Shown here: positions 52,601 to 62,314 of the stretch, piece after piece
Layout: each line of letters starts with the position of its first letter
How positions within the stretch are numbered: the stretch's first letter is position 1
Assembly (NCBI GenBank): GCA_030673845.1
Contig: JAUTCQ010000007.1
Coordinates: 1-64,000, forward strand
Direction: 5' to 3'
From: Verrucomicrobiota bacterium JB022
GTDB taxonomy: Bacteria > Verrucomicrobiota > Verrucomicrobiia > Opitutales > Oceanipulchritudinaceae
DNA: 64,000 nt
The notes under the pieces: generated by a model
Told to the model about the DNA's origin: nothing
Seen by the model: the letters and a program-made list of their open reading frames with translations, nothing else
Databases searched by the model: none
Made by a program: the position numbers and the translations under genes

Positions 52601-54523
52601 ATGGCGGCGAATGACGAGCGTGTGAAGCGATGGCCGTGGCGGGAAGTGCTGCTGACGGCGTTGGTGGCCGCAGTGGGGCTGCTGGTCGGCCTGGGACGCA
52701 CCTGGCCGCTGAACGGGCCCATCCTCGCTACAGGGGACGGCGGCACGTGGGAGCACTACCGCTGGCTCTTCGCACAACTGCTCGACTGGTGGCCTTTTCC
52801 ACACCTTGAGTATGGCGGCGATCTCGCCTTCTACCCCTACGGCACTTCGCAAGTTTTCACTTCGTGGACGTTTGAGCAGCTTTACCTGACGACGGCGCTG
52901 GAGCGGTTATTCGGCCCCGGCCCATGGATCGACGTGTATTACATCGGCTCGCAACTGGCGACTGCACTCGGGCTCTACTGGATCCTGCGAAGAGTCTACG
53001 GGCGCGGTTGGGGGGCCTTGGCCGCGTGTGTGGTGGCGGGGGCGAATTTTTACCTGCTGGCGAAATTCCCCGGGCACTTCAACCTGTCTCACGCGCACTG
53101 GGCCTACTTCACGGTGGCGAGCCTGCATCTCTTGATGCACCGGCTGGTGGCCTTCGAGCGGCTTTCGTTGGGGCTGGTGCTGTGGATGGTCCTGTGCGGG
53201 ATTTGCTGCCTGGGCATGGAGCTCGGGTATGTCGCCGGCTTTGCCTACACCTTTACCTTGTGCCACATCGCGGTGTTCCTCGTCTGGTGGCTCTGCCATC
53301 TGCGGCCGGTCAACACCTACCTCTGGACACAACTGAAGGGCTGGCAGGCAGAGCTGAAGAGCTGGCGGGTGTGGGCGCTGGGGGCGGCGATCCTGCTGGC
53401 GGCCTATCTTTACCTGCCGCAGATCTACTGGCTGTGGCGTGAGTTGGCTCAGTTCCCGTCAGCGGAAATGCCGCACGGGCTCAGCTTTACGCACCCGATG
53501 CGGATGCTGTTGCCCATCGTGCCCGATTTTACGCCCGAGATGGCGATGAACACCTCGTTTTTTCAGGATCGAATGGAGACGCCGTTTGCCTGGCAGCCGG
53601 GGCTCTCGCTTTTTGTACTGGGCATGGTCGGCTTCTTCCTCGCCGCCGACCGCAGGCGCAGTGTGTGGATCGGGTTGCCGCTGCTGTGTTGCCTGTTGAT
53701 CTACGCACTGCTCCAGTCGAGCTTCCACCCGTTCAATTGGCTGCCATGGATGGAGCACATGCGCATGGCGGCCCGTTTCAGCCTGATGCTGCCGCTGTTG
53801 TTTGTGCTGGCGTGGCTGCCGCAGGCGGCGCGGATCTGGCGGACCCGTTCTGGGCAAGTCTTCTACGGGCTGCTCGGCTTGTTGTTCCTGTTGGAGCTGA
53901 GCACTGCCTGGCGCTTCCTCTGGGGGACGCGCTACGTTGAGCAGCCACCGACCCCGGAGTTTGTGCACCTGATGGAGACGATTCGGGAGAGCCCGGGCGA
54001 AGCGGTGCTCTACTGGCCTTTTTGCGTGGCGGGCGGCAACGGCGTCGGCACGGGGGAGTTCGGGCCCTATTACCACCCGCAGGCGGGGATGGAGAGCACC
54101 CAAGTGTTTCATGAAAAAAAGATGATGAGCCGCTATTTCGGCCGCATCCATTGGGACCAGTTGGAGCCGCTTTACCGGGCGGGTTGGGACCGCATGTTCA
54201 TGCCCGACAGCGAGGAGCTGTTCACCGCGCAAGGGCAGGGCCGTGACTTCGATGCCGCGCAATGGGCGTTCATGACGGATTTCCTGCGGCTCAACGATTT
54301 CTGCGGCGTGCTCGTCTTTGCCAGCATGCTCCCGCCGGAGACGGTCGAAGGCTTCCGCGCCCGGATGGGCGAGCCGGTGGCCGAGGCCGTCGTCTATGGC
54401 GAGCATGCGTTGTTTTTCCGCAAGCCCGAAGCGTGGCAGGCCGGGGAAGACCCCGTAGCGGGCCGGGCGCTGAGCCTCGACGATTACGAGCAGGCGGAGG
54501 AATCTGCGCCGCGCGATTTTTAA
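52601..54523 (+). CDS. GT-C-like polytopic membrane protein
   Basis: A 640-residue protein with about ten membrane helices followed by a soluble C-terminal domain of about 190 residues. The first loop has GPILATGDGGTWEHYRWLFA and WWPFPHLEYGGDLAFYPYGT, similar in layout to the first loop of the protein at 48417-50567 (GD, then W.FP, then acidic residues). Later, LAKFPGHFNLSHAHWAYFTV resembles the corresponding HFLF segment there. I would call both GT-C/DUF6311-like, probably acting on lipid-linked sugars, with modest certainty. It has a GC-rich codon pattern, unlike its partner. Confidence 0.65.
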   Translation: MAANDERVKRWPWREVLLTALVAAVGLLVGLGRTWPLNGPILATGDGGTWEHYRWLFAQLLDWWPFPHLEYGGDLAFYPYGTSQVFTSWTFEQLYLTTALERLFGPGPWIDVYYIGSQLATALGLYWILRRVYGRGWGALAACVVAGANFYLLAKFPGHFNLSHAHWAYFTVASLHLLMHRLVAFERLSLGLVLWMVLCGICCLGMELGYVAGFAYTFTLCHIAVFLVWWLCHLRPVNTYLWTQLKGWQAELKSWRVWALGAAILLAAYLYLPQIYWLWRELAQFPSAEMPHGLSFTHPMRMLLPIVPDFTPEMAMNTSFFQDRMETPFAWQPGLSLFVLGMVGFFLAADRRRSVWIGLPLLCCLLIYALLQSSFHPFNWLPWMEHMRMAARFSLMLPLLFVLAWLPQAARIWRTRSGQVFYGLLGLLFLLELSTAWRFLWGTRYVEQPPTPEFVHLMETIRESPGEAVLYWPFCVAGGNGVGTGEFGPYYHPQAGMESTQVFHEKKMMSRYFGRIHWDQLEPLYRAGWDRMFMPDSEELFTAQGQGRDFDAAQWAFMTDFLRLNDFCGVLVFASMLPPETVEGFRARMGEPVAEAVVYGEHALFFRKPEAWQAGEDPVAGRALSLDDYEQAEESAPRDF

Positions 54524-54561
54524 GGTGCGTGCGTGCGGCCGAGCGCTTTTAATCCCCTCCC

Positions 54562-55437
54562 ATGAAATTTGCGCTCATCGACGGCTACAACCTCGCCTTT
54601 CGTGCCTTCTACGGCTTGCCGGAACTGACCCGGGCCGACGGCTTTCCGACGGGGGCCCTGCATGGCTGGGTGCGCACGCTCTGGTGGGTCGATGACAATG
54701 TGGGGGCCGACCGCCTCGTCGTGTTCTTCGACTTGGGTGAGCCGACCCGCCACACCACGCTGCAGGCCGATTACAAGGCGCAGCGCACCGAGACGCCTGC
54801 CCCGTTGAAGCAGCAGATCCCTTACATCAAGCAGTGGACGCGCGGCATGGGCTACCTCGGGGTAGAGAAGGACGGCGTGGAGGCCGACGACCTGATCGCC
54901 AGCTACTGCAAGCACCTGACTGCCGAGGGCCACGAAGTCGTAATCGTGAGCGCCGACAAGGACCTGACGCAGCTCGTCAACAACGAGGTGATGCAGTGGA
55001 TGCCGCCGCCCACCGCCAACCCCCGTCTCGGCTGGCGCCAGATGGATGAGGCGGCCGTCGAGGCCAAGTTTGGCGTGCCGCCCAAGATGATCCCGGACTA
55101 CCTGGCGCTGGTCGGCGACACCTCCGACAACATCCCGGGCATCGCCGGCGTGGGGCCCAAGACCGCCGCCAAGTGGCTGCTGCAATACAAGTCCGTCGAG
55201 GGCGTGATCCAGCATTGCGGCGAGCTGAACCCCAAGCGCTTCCAGGGGCTCGTGCACGCCGGGCAAAACGACCTGCGCCGCAACCTGCAGATGACCACGC
55301 TCGACTGCACTCAGCCGATCGAGCCGCTGGGCGAAGGCCACCCGGATGCCGACCTCGTGATCAACCTCCTGACCGAGATGGGGATGACGCGCAGCGCCGA
55401 CGAAGCGGTCAAACGCTTTGCGAAGCGCCAAGGCTAA
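54562..55437 (+). CDS. 5'-3' exonuclease (Pol I N-terminal type)
   Basis: A 291-residue flap/5' nuclease. Metal-binding acids occur in ALIDGYNLAFRAFYG, DGVEADDLIASYC, VIVSADKDLTQLV and GDTSDNIPGIAGVGPKTAAK, the last being the HhH block. Length equals the N-terminal domain of DNA polymerase I, without a polymerase part. This may be a stand-alone 5' nuclease of the Xni/ExoIX type or a processing enzyme for Okazaki primers. It follows the membrane-protein gene after 38 bases. Confidence 0.93.
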   Translation: MKFALIDGYNLAFRAFYGLPELTRADGFPTGALHGWVRTLWWVDDNVGADRLVVFFDLGEPTRHTTLQADYKAQRTETPAPLKQQIPYIKQWTRGMGYLGVEKDGVEADDLIASYCKHLTAEGHEVVIVSADKDLTQLVNNEVMQWMPPPTANPRLGWRQMDEAAVEAKFGVPPKMIPDYLALVGDTSDNIPGIAGVGPKTAAKWLLQYKSVEGVIQHCGELNPKRFQGLVHAGQNDLRRNLQMTTLDCTQPIEPLGEGHPDADLVINLLTEMGMTRSADEAVKRFAKRQG

Positions 55438-55536
55438 GCGATCGCACTGCGGTAAGGTGATGCACGCCTCTGGTTTGCTGGATGCCCCAGCTCCCCGGAG
55501 GGTGTGCCACGGCGGAAATGTCCGCTCGAGGCTTCC

Positions 55537-56346
<810 letters not shown>

Positions 56347-56444
56347 AAGTAAGCGGTAAGTAGGGTGGAAACGGGAACAAGTTCGGGGTAGGCCGATGCT
56401 TGAACAATGGTAATAATCAGCGAGGTAGCGTAGCGTAGCCTAAG

Positions 56445-56462
56445 ATTTTACATGTGTAAAAT
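56445..56462. promoter_or_regulatory. 18-base palindrome between RR gene and hisE
   Basis: ATTTTACATGTGTAAAAT is a perfect palindrome in the 225-base gap between divergent genes, next to a GTAGC triple repeat. It is a good candidate operator. Confidence 0.5.
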
Positions 56463-56571
56463 AAATTTTCCACGTATTGCAACCGTTAGTCTTGAGGGGA
56501 TGTCTTTGGTCGCTTTCCAGGGGTAGAATATGGGCTTTACCCTTGCCGGCTAAAACGCCACGCTGCGCGGG

Positions 56572-56835
56572 ATGAAGACCTTTGAAGAACTCTTTGCCGA
56601 GCTGAAGGCCAAGGCGGAACGCAACGACCCCAATTCCGGGACCGTGAAGGAACTGCAGAAGGGCAGCCACTTCATCGGCAAGAAGATCCTCGAAGAAGCG
56701 GGCGAGGTGTGGATGGCTTCTCAGCACGAGGGCCGCGAGCGCACGGCGGAGGAGATCAGCCAGTTGTTTTACCACGCCCAGGTGATGATGATCGCCCAAG
56801 GGCTGGAGCTGGAAGACGTCTACCGCCACCTGTAG
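56572..56835 (+). CDS. hisE: Phosphoribosyl-ATP pyrophosphatase
   Basis: An 87-residue enzyme of histidine synthesis that hydrolyses PR-ATP to PR-AMP. It has the all-alpha MazG-like pattern [20 protein letters not shown] and [20 protein letters not shown], ending with the typical DVYRHL. No HisI domain is attached. hisG, which makes its substrate, lies 2.4 kb downstream on the same strand, separated by three unrelated genes. Confidence 0.96.
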   Translation: MKTFEELFAELKAKAERNDPNSGTVKELQKGSHFIGKKILEEAGEVWMASQHEGRERTAEEISQLFYHAQVMMIAQGLELEDVYRHL

Positions 56836-56857
56836 GCCGCGAAAAAAATCGGCCTCG

Positions 56858-56884
56858 TGTCACAGGGGCCGTGGTTGCTTCGTC
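56858..56884 (+). promoter_or_regulatory. ECF41-type promoter
   Basis: TGTCACA (56858-56864), a 16-base spacer, and CGTC (56881-56884) match exactly the published ECF41 consensus TGTCACA-N16-CGTC as I recall it. It ends ten bases before the ATG of the oxidoreductase gene, which is followed by the ECF41 sigma gene. The transcript would have a very short leader. Confidence 0.7.
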
Positions 56885-56894
56885 TGGATTGGTG

Positions 56895-57695
56895 ATGAAC
56901 ACCCACACCCATTCCAAGCAACTTACGCCCGGCGCCAAAGTCCTCGTGGTCGGCGGCACCGGCCTCATTGGCGCCAAGCTGGTCGCCAGCCTGCGCCAGA
57001 GCGGTTACGACGCCGTGGCCGCTTCGCCTTCGCGGGGCGTCAACGCGGTGACGGGCGAGGGCCTCGCCGAAGCCATCCGGGGCACGCAAGTCGTCGTGGA
57101 TGTCTCCAATGCGCCTTCGTTCGAGGACCAGGCGGTCTTCGACTTTTTCTCGGGTTCGACCCGGAACCTCGTGGCGGCGGCCCGCGATGCCGGGGTGCAG
57201 CATTACATCGCCCTGTCGATCGTCGGGACCGACCGGCTGCTCGCCAGTGGCTACTTCCGCGCCAAGCTCGAGCAGGAGCGCCAGATCGCAGCCAGCGGCA
57301 TCCCCTACACGATTGTGCGGGCGACGCAGTTCTTCGAGTTTGTGGACTCCATCGCCTATGTCGCCACCCAAGGGCAAGTGGTGCGGGCTTCGAGCGTGCA
57401 GATGCAGCCCATTCTCGCCGACGATGTGGTGGCGCTGCTGGTGGAAGATGCGGCTTCCGCCCCGCAGAACCGCATCGTCGACATCGCCGGCCCGGAGGTG
57501 ATTCGGCAGGACGCCTTCCTCGGCCAGTTCCTCACCGCAACCGAAGACGCGCGCCGACTGGTGGTGGACCCGGACGCGGGCTACTTCGGCATCCCGGTAG
57601 AAGACGACAGCCTGGTGCCGCTCGGTGAAGCGCGACTGGGGCAGGCCCGCTTCGGCGACTGGCTGGCGGCGCGCACGCAAAAGGTGACCGCGTAA
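56895..57695 (+). CDS. NmrA-like NAD(P)-binding oxidoreductase (SDR superfamily)
   Basis: A 266-residue atypical SDR. The Rossmann motif is VLVVGGTGLIGAKL (GGTGLIG, 20-26). It continues with VVVDVSNAPSFEDQAVFDFF and the NmrA-like block ARDAGVQHYIALSIVGTDRL and GIPYTIVRATQFFEFVDSIA. It lacks the classical YxxxK pair; a tyrosine (GYFRAKLEQER) could serve. Oxidoreductase or epimerase genes next to ECF41 sigma genes are the rule, and this one has the matching promoter. Its substrate is unknown. Confidence 0.88.
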   Translation: MNTHTHSKQLTPGAKVLVVGGTGLIGAKLVASLRQSGYDAVAASPSRGVNAVTGEGLAEAIRGTQVVVDVSNAPSFEDQAVFDFFSGSTRNLVAAARDAGVQHYIALSIVGTDRLLASGYFRAKLEQERQIAASGIPYTIVRATQFFEFVDSIAYVATQGQVVRASSVQMQPILADDVVALLVEDAASAPQNRIVDIAGPEVIRQDAFLGQFLTATEDARRLVVDPDAGYFGIPVEDDSLVPLGEARLGQARFGDWLAARTQKVTA

Positions 57696-57784
57696 AAGCG
57701 TCTGCCCATGCGCGTTTCCGCGTCCCCCAAGCTTGGCGTGGCGATCCTCTGCCGCTACGCTGCCACCCTCACCACCGCCGCCTC

Positions 57785-58654
57785 GTGATAGAAGCCTTCG
57801 ATACCCACCGCTCGCTCATGTTCGGGATCGCCTACCGGATGCTCGGGCGCGTTTCCGAAGCCGAAGACGTCTTGCAGGAAGTCTGGCTGCGCTGGCAAAA
57901 GCAGGACCCCGCGCAAGTGCGTTCGGCCAAGGCTTGGCTGGTCTCGGCCACCACCCGCCGCTGCATCGACCAGCTCCGCTCGGCGCGGCGAGAGCGCGAG
58001 CAATACTACGGCGTGTGGCTGCCCGAGCCGCTGATGCCGCGCGATGATGCCGACGGGGGGCAAGCGGCGGAATTGGCCGACTCGCTCACCGTCGCCTTCA
58101 TGATGCTGCTGGAATCGCTGGGGCCGGAGGCGCGGGCCGTCTTCCTCCTGCGCGAGGTCTTCGGCTACGACTATCCCGAGGTGGCGGGCATCGTGGGCAA
58201 GAGCGAAGCGGCGTGTCGGCAGAGCGTGCGCCGGGCCAAGGCCCAGCTCCAAGGGCGTCCGCAGACCGTCTCGGAGCCGACCGAGCTGGCGCGGCGGCTG
58301 GTTGAGGAATTTCTGGCCGCCGTCAACACGGGTGAAGTAGAGCCGGTGCTCTCGCTCCTGAGCGAAGACAGCCATCTCTACAGCGATGGGGGAGGGCGCG
58401 TAAAGGCCGCCGGGCTGCCAATCCTGGGGGCCGACCGCGTCAGCCGCTTCATGCTGGGCGTGTGGCCGCGCTTTGGGGCGCTGTTGGAGCGCCGTCGGGT
58501 CGACATCAATGGCGCGCCGGGCCTGTTGATGAGCCTCGATGGTCAGGTGCACTACGCCATTTCGTTTGAGGTCGCCCGCGGACGGATCCAGAACATCTAC
58601 ATCAGCTGCAACCCTGAGAAACTACGGCACTTGGCGCGGCAGGAGGCAGGCTGA
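57785..58654 (+). CDS. ECF41-group sigma factor with fused SnoaL-like domain
   Basis: A 289-residue sigma factor. Region 2 (GIAYRMLGRVSEAEDVLQEV, SAKAWLVSATTRRCIDQLRS) and region 4 (LLREVFGYDYPEVAGIVGKS) are followed by a SnoaL-like domain with DGGGR (201-205, canonical DGGGK) and NPEKL (276-280, canonical NPDKL). Both motifs are diagnostic for ECF41, whose C-terminal domain replaces an anti-sigma factor. Start is a GTG at 57785. It follows the oxidoreductase by 89 bases and probably shares its transcript. It overlaps the convergent ClbS-like gene by 33 bases. Confidence 0.95.
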   Translation: MIEAFDTHRSLMFGIAYRMLGRVSEAEDVLQEVWLRWQKQDPAQVRSAKAWLVSATTRRCIDQLRSARREREQYYGVWLPEPLMPRDDADGGQAAELADSLTVAFMMLLESLGPEARAVFLLREVFGYDYPEVAGIVGKSEAACRQSVRRAKAQLQGRPQTVSEPTELARRLVEEFLAAVNTGEVEPVLSLLSEDSHLYSDGGGRVKAAGLPILGADRVSRFMLGVWPRFGALLERRRVDINGAPGLLMSLDGQVHYAISFEVARGRIQNIYISCNPEKLRHLARQEAG

Positions 58655-59179
58655 GATGCTCCTCTCGTAGTCTGGGGTGGGTCGTTTCTTCCACTTTCGC
58701 AGCCGGGCCCGAGCGTTCTGGTAAGGTGAAGATGTGTTGAGCTGGATCATGCGACCGAGTGTCCATTGGCGGTACCACGCTTCGCCATATAGCTCCTGAT
58801 TGCTGAGCTGGTTTACCTCGTCGAGGATCTGCCGCTGGGTCGTCCGCAGTCGCTCGATCCGTTGACCGTAGGGCACGGAAGCATAGTCCCGGTAAAACTT
58901 CTGTGCGAGACGGCCCAGTTCATTCCACTGGTATCCGGTTTCAGGGAGATCTGGGGGCTGCCCCGCTTTCGTTTGCGCGAGCCATTTCAGCACCAGCTCA
59001 TGCCACCCCAGCAGGTAGGCTACGAGATCTGCCGGGCTCATGCGGGTATCCTTGGCGTGCCCTTCCATCGAGCGCACCAGCGCCTCGGGCTCGGCTAGCG
59101 CGTCCAGCTCCGGCAGCAGCCGGTTGAAATGCGTCTGGATCGCCACGACTAGTTCCTCCTTTTTGGCAGGGATGGCCAT
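58622..59179 (-). CDS. ClbS/DfsB-family four-helix protein
   Basis: A 185-residue protein that matches the DUF1706/ClbS pattern: MAIPAKKEELVVAIQTHFNR, ADLVAYLLGWHELVLKWLAQ and WLxxxxR-like residues in WYRQWTLGRMIQLNTSSPYQ. ClbS confers resistance to the genotoxin colibactin by hydrolysing it; most family members have no known substrate. The ATG at 59179 is preferred. It is encoded opposite to its neighbours and its 3' end overlaps the ECF41 gene by 33 bases. It is divergent from hisG. Confidence 0.87.
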   Translation of the reverse strand: MAIPAKKEELVVAIQTHFNRLLPELDALAEPEALVRSMEGHAKDTRMSPADLVAYLLGWHELVLKWLAQTKAGQPPDLPETGYQWNELGRLAQKFYRDYASVPYGQRIERLRTTQRQILDEVNQLSNQELYGEAWYRQWTLGRMIQLNTSSPYQNARARLRKWKKRPTPDYERSISACLLPRQVP

Positions 59180-59279
59180 CAAGAAGTCCTTAGCCTTGGC
59201 TTTGAGAGGAGTCGAGCAGGCAACTTGGGCAAGCGCGGCTTGACCCTGCTGGTGCAATGAGGTACGCAGGCTAATCGAT

Positions 59280-60125
59280 ATGTACAAGATCGCTGTACCC
59301 AACAAGGGTGCCCTTTCCGAGGGTGCCGTCGAGATCCTCAACGACGCCGGTTACCGCTGCAGGCGGTATGGCCGGGAGCTGGTGGTGCGCGACGCGGAAC
59401 ACGAAGTGGAATTCATCTTCCTCCGCCCGCGTGACATCGCCGTATATGTGGGCTCGGGCATCATCCATGCAGGTATCACGGGGCGCGATCTGGCGATGGA
59501 CAGCCGGGCCGAAGTCGTCGAAAAGATGAGCCTCAACTTTGGCCGCTCCCGCTTCTGCTACGCCGTGCCGGCGGAAAAGGACCTCACGCCCGAGCAGTTC
59601 GGCGGCCTGCGCGTCGCCACCAGCTACCCCGCCGTGGTCGAAGACGACCTGAAGAAGCGCGGCGTGGAAGCCGAGATCGTCCGCCTCGACGGCGCGGTGG
59701 AAATCTCCATCCAGCTGGGCGTGGCCGATGTGATTGCCGACGTGGTCGAGAGCGGTCGCACGCTCTACGAAGCCGGTCTCAAGATCGTGGGCGAGCCCAT
59801 CATGCACAGCGAGGCCGTCGTCATCGCCCAACAGGGCGCGGAAGAAGAGCCGGAGCTGAAGTCGCTGTTGCAGCGCGTCAGCGGCATTCTCGTGGCCCGC
59901 AGCTACGTGCTGATGACCTACCTCGTGCCCCGCGACAACCTCGAAGCCGCCTGCAAGGTGACGCCGGGCGTCAAGTCGCCCACCATCGCCCCCGTCAGCG
60001 AAGACGGGTGGGTGAGCGTCTCCGCCATGGTCAAGAGCAAGGGCATCAACCGCATCATCGACGAGCTCGAAGCGCTCAACGCCAAGGGCGTCATCGCCAG
60101 CGCCATCAAGACCTGCCGCCTCTAG
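59280..60125 (+). CDS. hisG: ATP phosphoribosyltransferase, long form
   Basis: A 281-residue HisG that starts histidine synthesis by joining ATP and PRPP. Catalytic domains 1-205: start IAVPNKGALSEGAVEILNDA, PRPP loop LGVADVIADVVESGRTLYEA. The C-terminal ACT-like regulatory domain (about 210-281: YLVPRDNLEAACKVTPGVKS and GWVSVSAMVKSKGINRIIDE) makes it the hexameric, histidine-inhibited long form that does not need HisZ. GAGG lies 15 bases before the ATG. A terminator follows. Confidence 0.96.
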   Translation: MYKIAVPNKGALSEGAVEILNDAGYRCRRYGRELVVRDAEHEVEFIFLRPRDIAVYVGSGIIHAGITGRDLAMDSRAEVVEKMSLNFGRSRFCYAVPAEKDLTPEQFGGLRVATSYPAVVEDDLKKRGVEAEIVRLDGAVEISIQLGVADVIADVVESGRTLYEAGLKIVGEPIMHSEAVVIAQQGAEEEPELKSLLQRVSGILVARSYVLMTYLVPRDNLEAACKVTPGVKSPTIAPVSEDGWVSVSAMVKSKGINRIIDELEALNAKGVIASAIKTCRL

Positions 60126-60154
60126 GGGCAGCGGGCGAGACTGTTTCTTGCGCC

Positions 60155-60188
60155 AACGAAGGGGAACCGTTGCCCCTTCGTTTTTTTT
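60155..60188 (+). terminator. Intrinsic terminator of hisG
   Basis: AACGAAGGGG and CCCCTTCGTT arms followed by a run of T. Confidence 0.95.
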
Positions 60189-60286
60189 GGCCGATGGCAG
60201 AGATGGACGTCGCTTTTGGCAGGCAGTGCTTCACTCCTAAATGATTCTCCCCTTGCTCGTTGCACAAGCCGTGCTACTTTGCGGGG

Positions 60287-61873
60287 ATGGATGAAGTGAG
60301 TATCAGCGTCCGGCCTCTGACCCTCGACGATTACGACGACCTGCGCGAAGCGATGGTGCTCGCCTATACAGGCGTGCTGGAGCCGGCCTGGACCAAGCGC
60401 GAATACCAGCGCCTGCTCAAGGTCTTCCCCGAAGGCCAGATCGCAGTGGTGGTGAACGACAAGGTGGTGGGCGGTGCGCTCGCCATCATCATCGACTACG
60501 CCAAGTTTGGCGACCGCCACACCTACGAGCAGATCACCAACCAGAACAAGTTCGACACGCACGACGAAGATGGCGACGTGCTCTACGGGCTCGATATTTT
60601 CGTGCACCCCGAGCACCGGGGCCTGCGCCTGGGCCGCCGCCTCTACGACGCCCGCAAGGAGCTGTGCGAAAACCTGAACCTGCGCGCCATCGTGGCCGGC
60701 GGGCGCATTCCCGCCTACCGCGACTATGCCGACGACCTCACGCCGCGCCAATACATCGAGCGCGTGCGGCTGAAGGAGATCTACGACCCGATCCTCACCT
60801 TCCAGTATTCCAACGGCTTCCACGTCAAAAAGATCCTGCGCGGCTACCTGCCCGAAGACCAGGCCAGCAAGACCTACGCGACCCTCCTCCAGTGGGACAA
60901 CATCTACTACGAGGAAAAGCCCAGCCTCTACGCCTCCACCAAGACGGAGGTGCGCATCGGCATCGTGCAATGGGGCATGCGCCCAGCCGCCACCCTGCAA
61001 ACCCTGCTCAACCAGGCCGAATATTTTATCGACACCGTCAGCGACTACGAGAGCGACTTCGTGATGTTCCCGGAGTTCTTCAACGCGCCGCTGATGAAGG
61101 AGTTCAACGAGCTGAACCAGGCCGAGGCCATGCGCCAGCTAGCCCAGTACACCGGGCCCATCTCCGAGCAGATGCGCCAGTTCGCCGTCAGCTACAACGT
61201 CAACATCATCGCCGGCTCCATGCCTTACGTGGACCCCGATGATGGCCACCTTTACAACGTCTCCATCTTCTGCCGCCGCGACGGCTCGTGGGACATGGTG
61301 CGCAAGATCCACATCACCCCCAACGAGCGCGACAGCTACGGCATGGTGGGCGGCAACGAAGTGGTGGCGCTCGACAGCGACTGCGGCAAGATCGGCATCC
61401 TCATCTGCTACGATTCGGAATTCCCCGAGCTGCCCCGCCTCCTGCGTGAGCAAGGCATGCGCATCCTCTTCGTGCCCTACATGACGGATCTGCAGACGGG
61501 CTACCACCGCGTGCGCTACTGCACCCACGCCCGCGCGATCGAAAACGAGATCTACGTGGCCATTGCCGGCAGCGTGGGCAACCTGCCCCGCGTCGACAAC
61601 ATGGACATCCAGTACTCGCAATCGGCCGTCTTCAGCCCCTGCGACTTCGGCTTCCCCACCAGCGGCATCGTCGCCGAGGCGACCCCCAACACCGAAATGG
61701 TGCTCATCGCCGACGTGAACATGGATTTGCTGACAGAGCTGCACCAAAAAGGCTCCGTCACCAACATCAAGGACCGCCGCACCGACCTCTACTCCCTCAA
61801 GCTCCGCGCCCGCGGCAAAAAAGAGCAGGAGCCCATCCCGGCCGAGCAACGGACTTCGCAGCAGCAGGGCTGA
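60287..61873 (+). CDS. GNAT acetyltransferase fused to carbon-nitrogen hydrolase
   Basis: A 528-residue two-domain protein. Residues 1-200 are a GNAT domain (VRPLTLDDYDDLREAM, GLDIFVHPEHRGLRLGRRLY with the acetyl-CoA loop). Residues 220-500 are a nitrilase-superfamily domain with the catalytic triad E263 (MFPEFFN), K340 (VRKIHITPNERD) and C374 (ILICYDSEFPEL). This fused architecture is widespread in bacteria and one domain may hydrolyse an amide that the other can acylate; the substrate is unknown. The ATG at 60287 gives the conserved start. Confidence 0.94.
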   Translation: MDEVSISVRPLTLDDYDDLREAMVLAYTGVLEPAWTKREYQRLLKVFPEGQIAVVVNDKVVGGALAIIIDYAKFGDRHTYEQITNQNKFDTHDEDGDVLYGLDIFVHPEHRGLRLGRRLYDARKELCENLNLRAIVAGGRIPAYRDYADDLTPRQYIERVRLKEIYDPILTFQYSNGFHVKKILRGYLPEDQASKTYATLLQWDNIYYEEKPSLYASTKTEVRIGIVQWGMRPAATLQTLLNQAEYFIDTVSDYESDFVMFPEFFNAPLMKEFNELNQAEAMRQLAQYTGPISEQMRQFAVSYNVNIIAGSMPYVDPDDGHLYNVSIFCRRDGSWDMVRKIHITPNERDSYGMVGGNEVVALDSDCGKIGILICYDSEFPELPRLLREQGMRILFVPYMTDLQTGYHRVRYCTHARAIENEIYVAIAGSVGNLPRVDNMDIQYSQSAVFSPCDFGFPTSGIVAEATPNTEMVLIADVNMDLLTELHQKGSVTNIKDRRTDLYSLKLRARGKKEQEPIPAEQRTSQQQG

Positions 61874-61912
61874 GACAGGGTAGAAGAGGTATTGTGAGCC
61901 GCAGGTTGGGTC

Positions 61913-62314
61913 TCAAGAGCCAACGACTTCCAGCCCCTGAAAAAGCTGGAAATGTCGATCATGCGTCATCAGCGGCAACCCCAATTCCTTGGCGGTTGCC
62001 GCGATCCAGATATCGTTTTCGGGTACAGGTGTCCCTGCTTGGGATAAGCCGAGCCTCAAACCAGCGTAAATCCTCGCTGTCTCCTGAGAAGGGGTGACGC
62101 AGGTCACCACCGACATAAACTCCTCCAGCTCCGCCAGCCGCGCCGCTTGGCGTTGTGCCTTCAAGGCACCGAAATAAAGTTCGCCATAGGCGGCAAGTGG
62201 CATGAAGAGCTGAGAAGCACGTAGGAGCGTAGCCTTCACCGTCTCATTGCGGCGAAAGTGAGCAACTACCACGCATGAATCCAGCACCAGAGAGTGCGAA
62301 CTACCAGCCATCAT
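61913..62314 (-). CDS. VapC-like PIN-domain toxin
   Basis: A 133-residue PIN nuclease with all four acidic catalytic positions: D12 (LVLDSCVV), E45 (YGELYFG), D101 (ENDIWIAA) and D119 (THDRHF). Members cleave tRNA or rRNA when unleashed. Two tandem ATGs (62314, 62311) overlap the antitoxin stop, so translation is coupled. It is the downstream gene of the pair, as usual for VapBC. Confidence 0.93.
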   Translation of the reverse strand: MMAGSSHSLVLDSCVVVAHFRRNETVKATLLRASQLFMPLAAYGELYFGALKAQRQAARLAELEEFMSVVTCVTPSQETARIYAGLRLGLSQAGTPVPENDIWIAATAKELGLPLMTHDRHFQLFQGLEVVGS

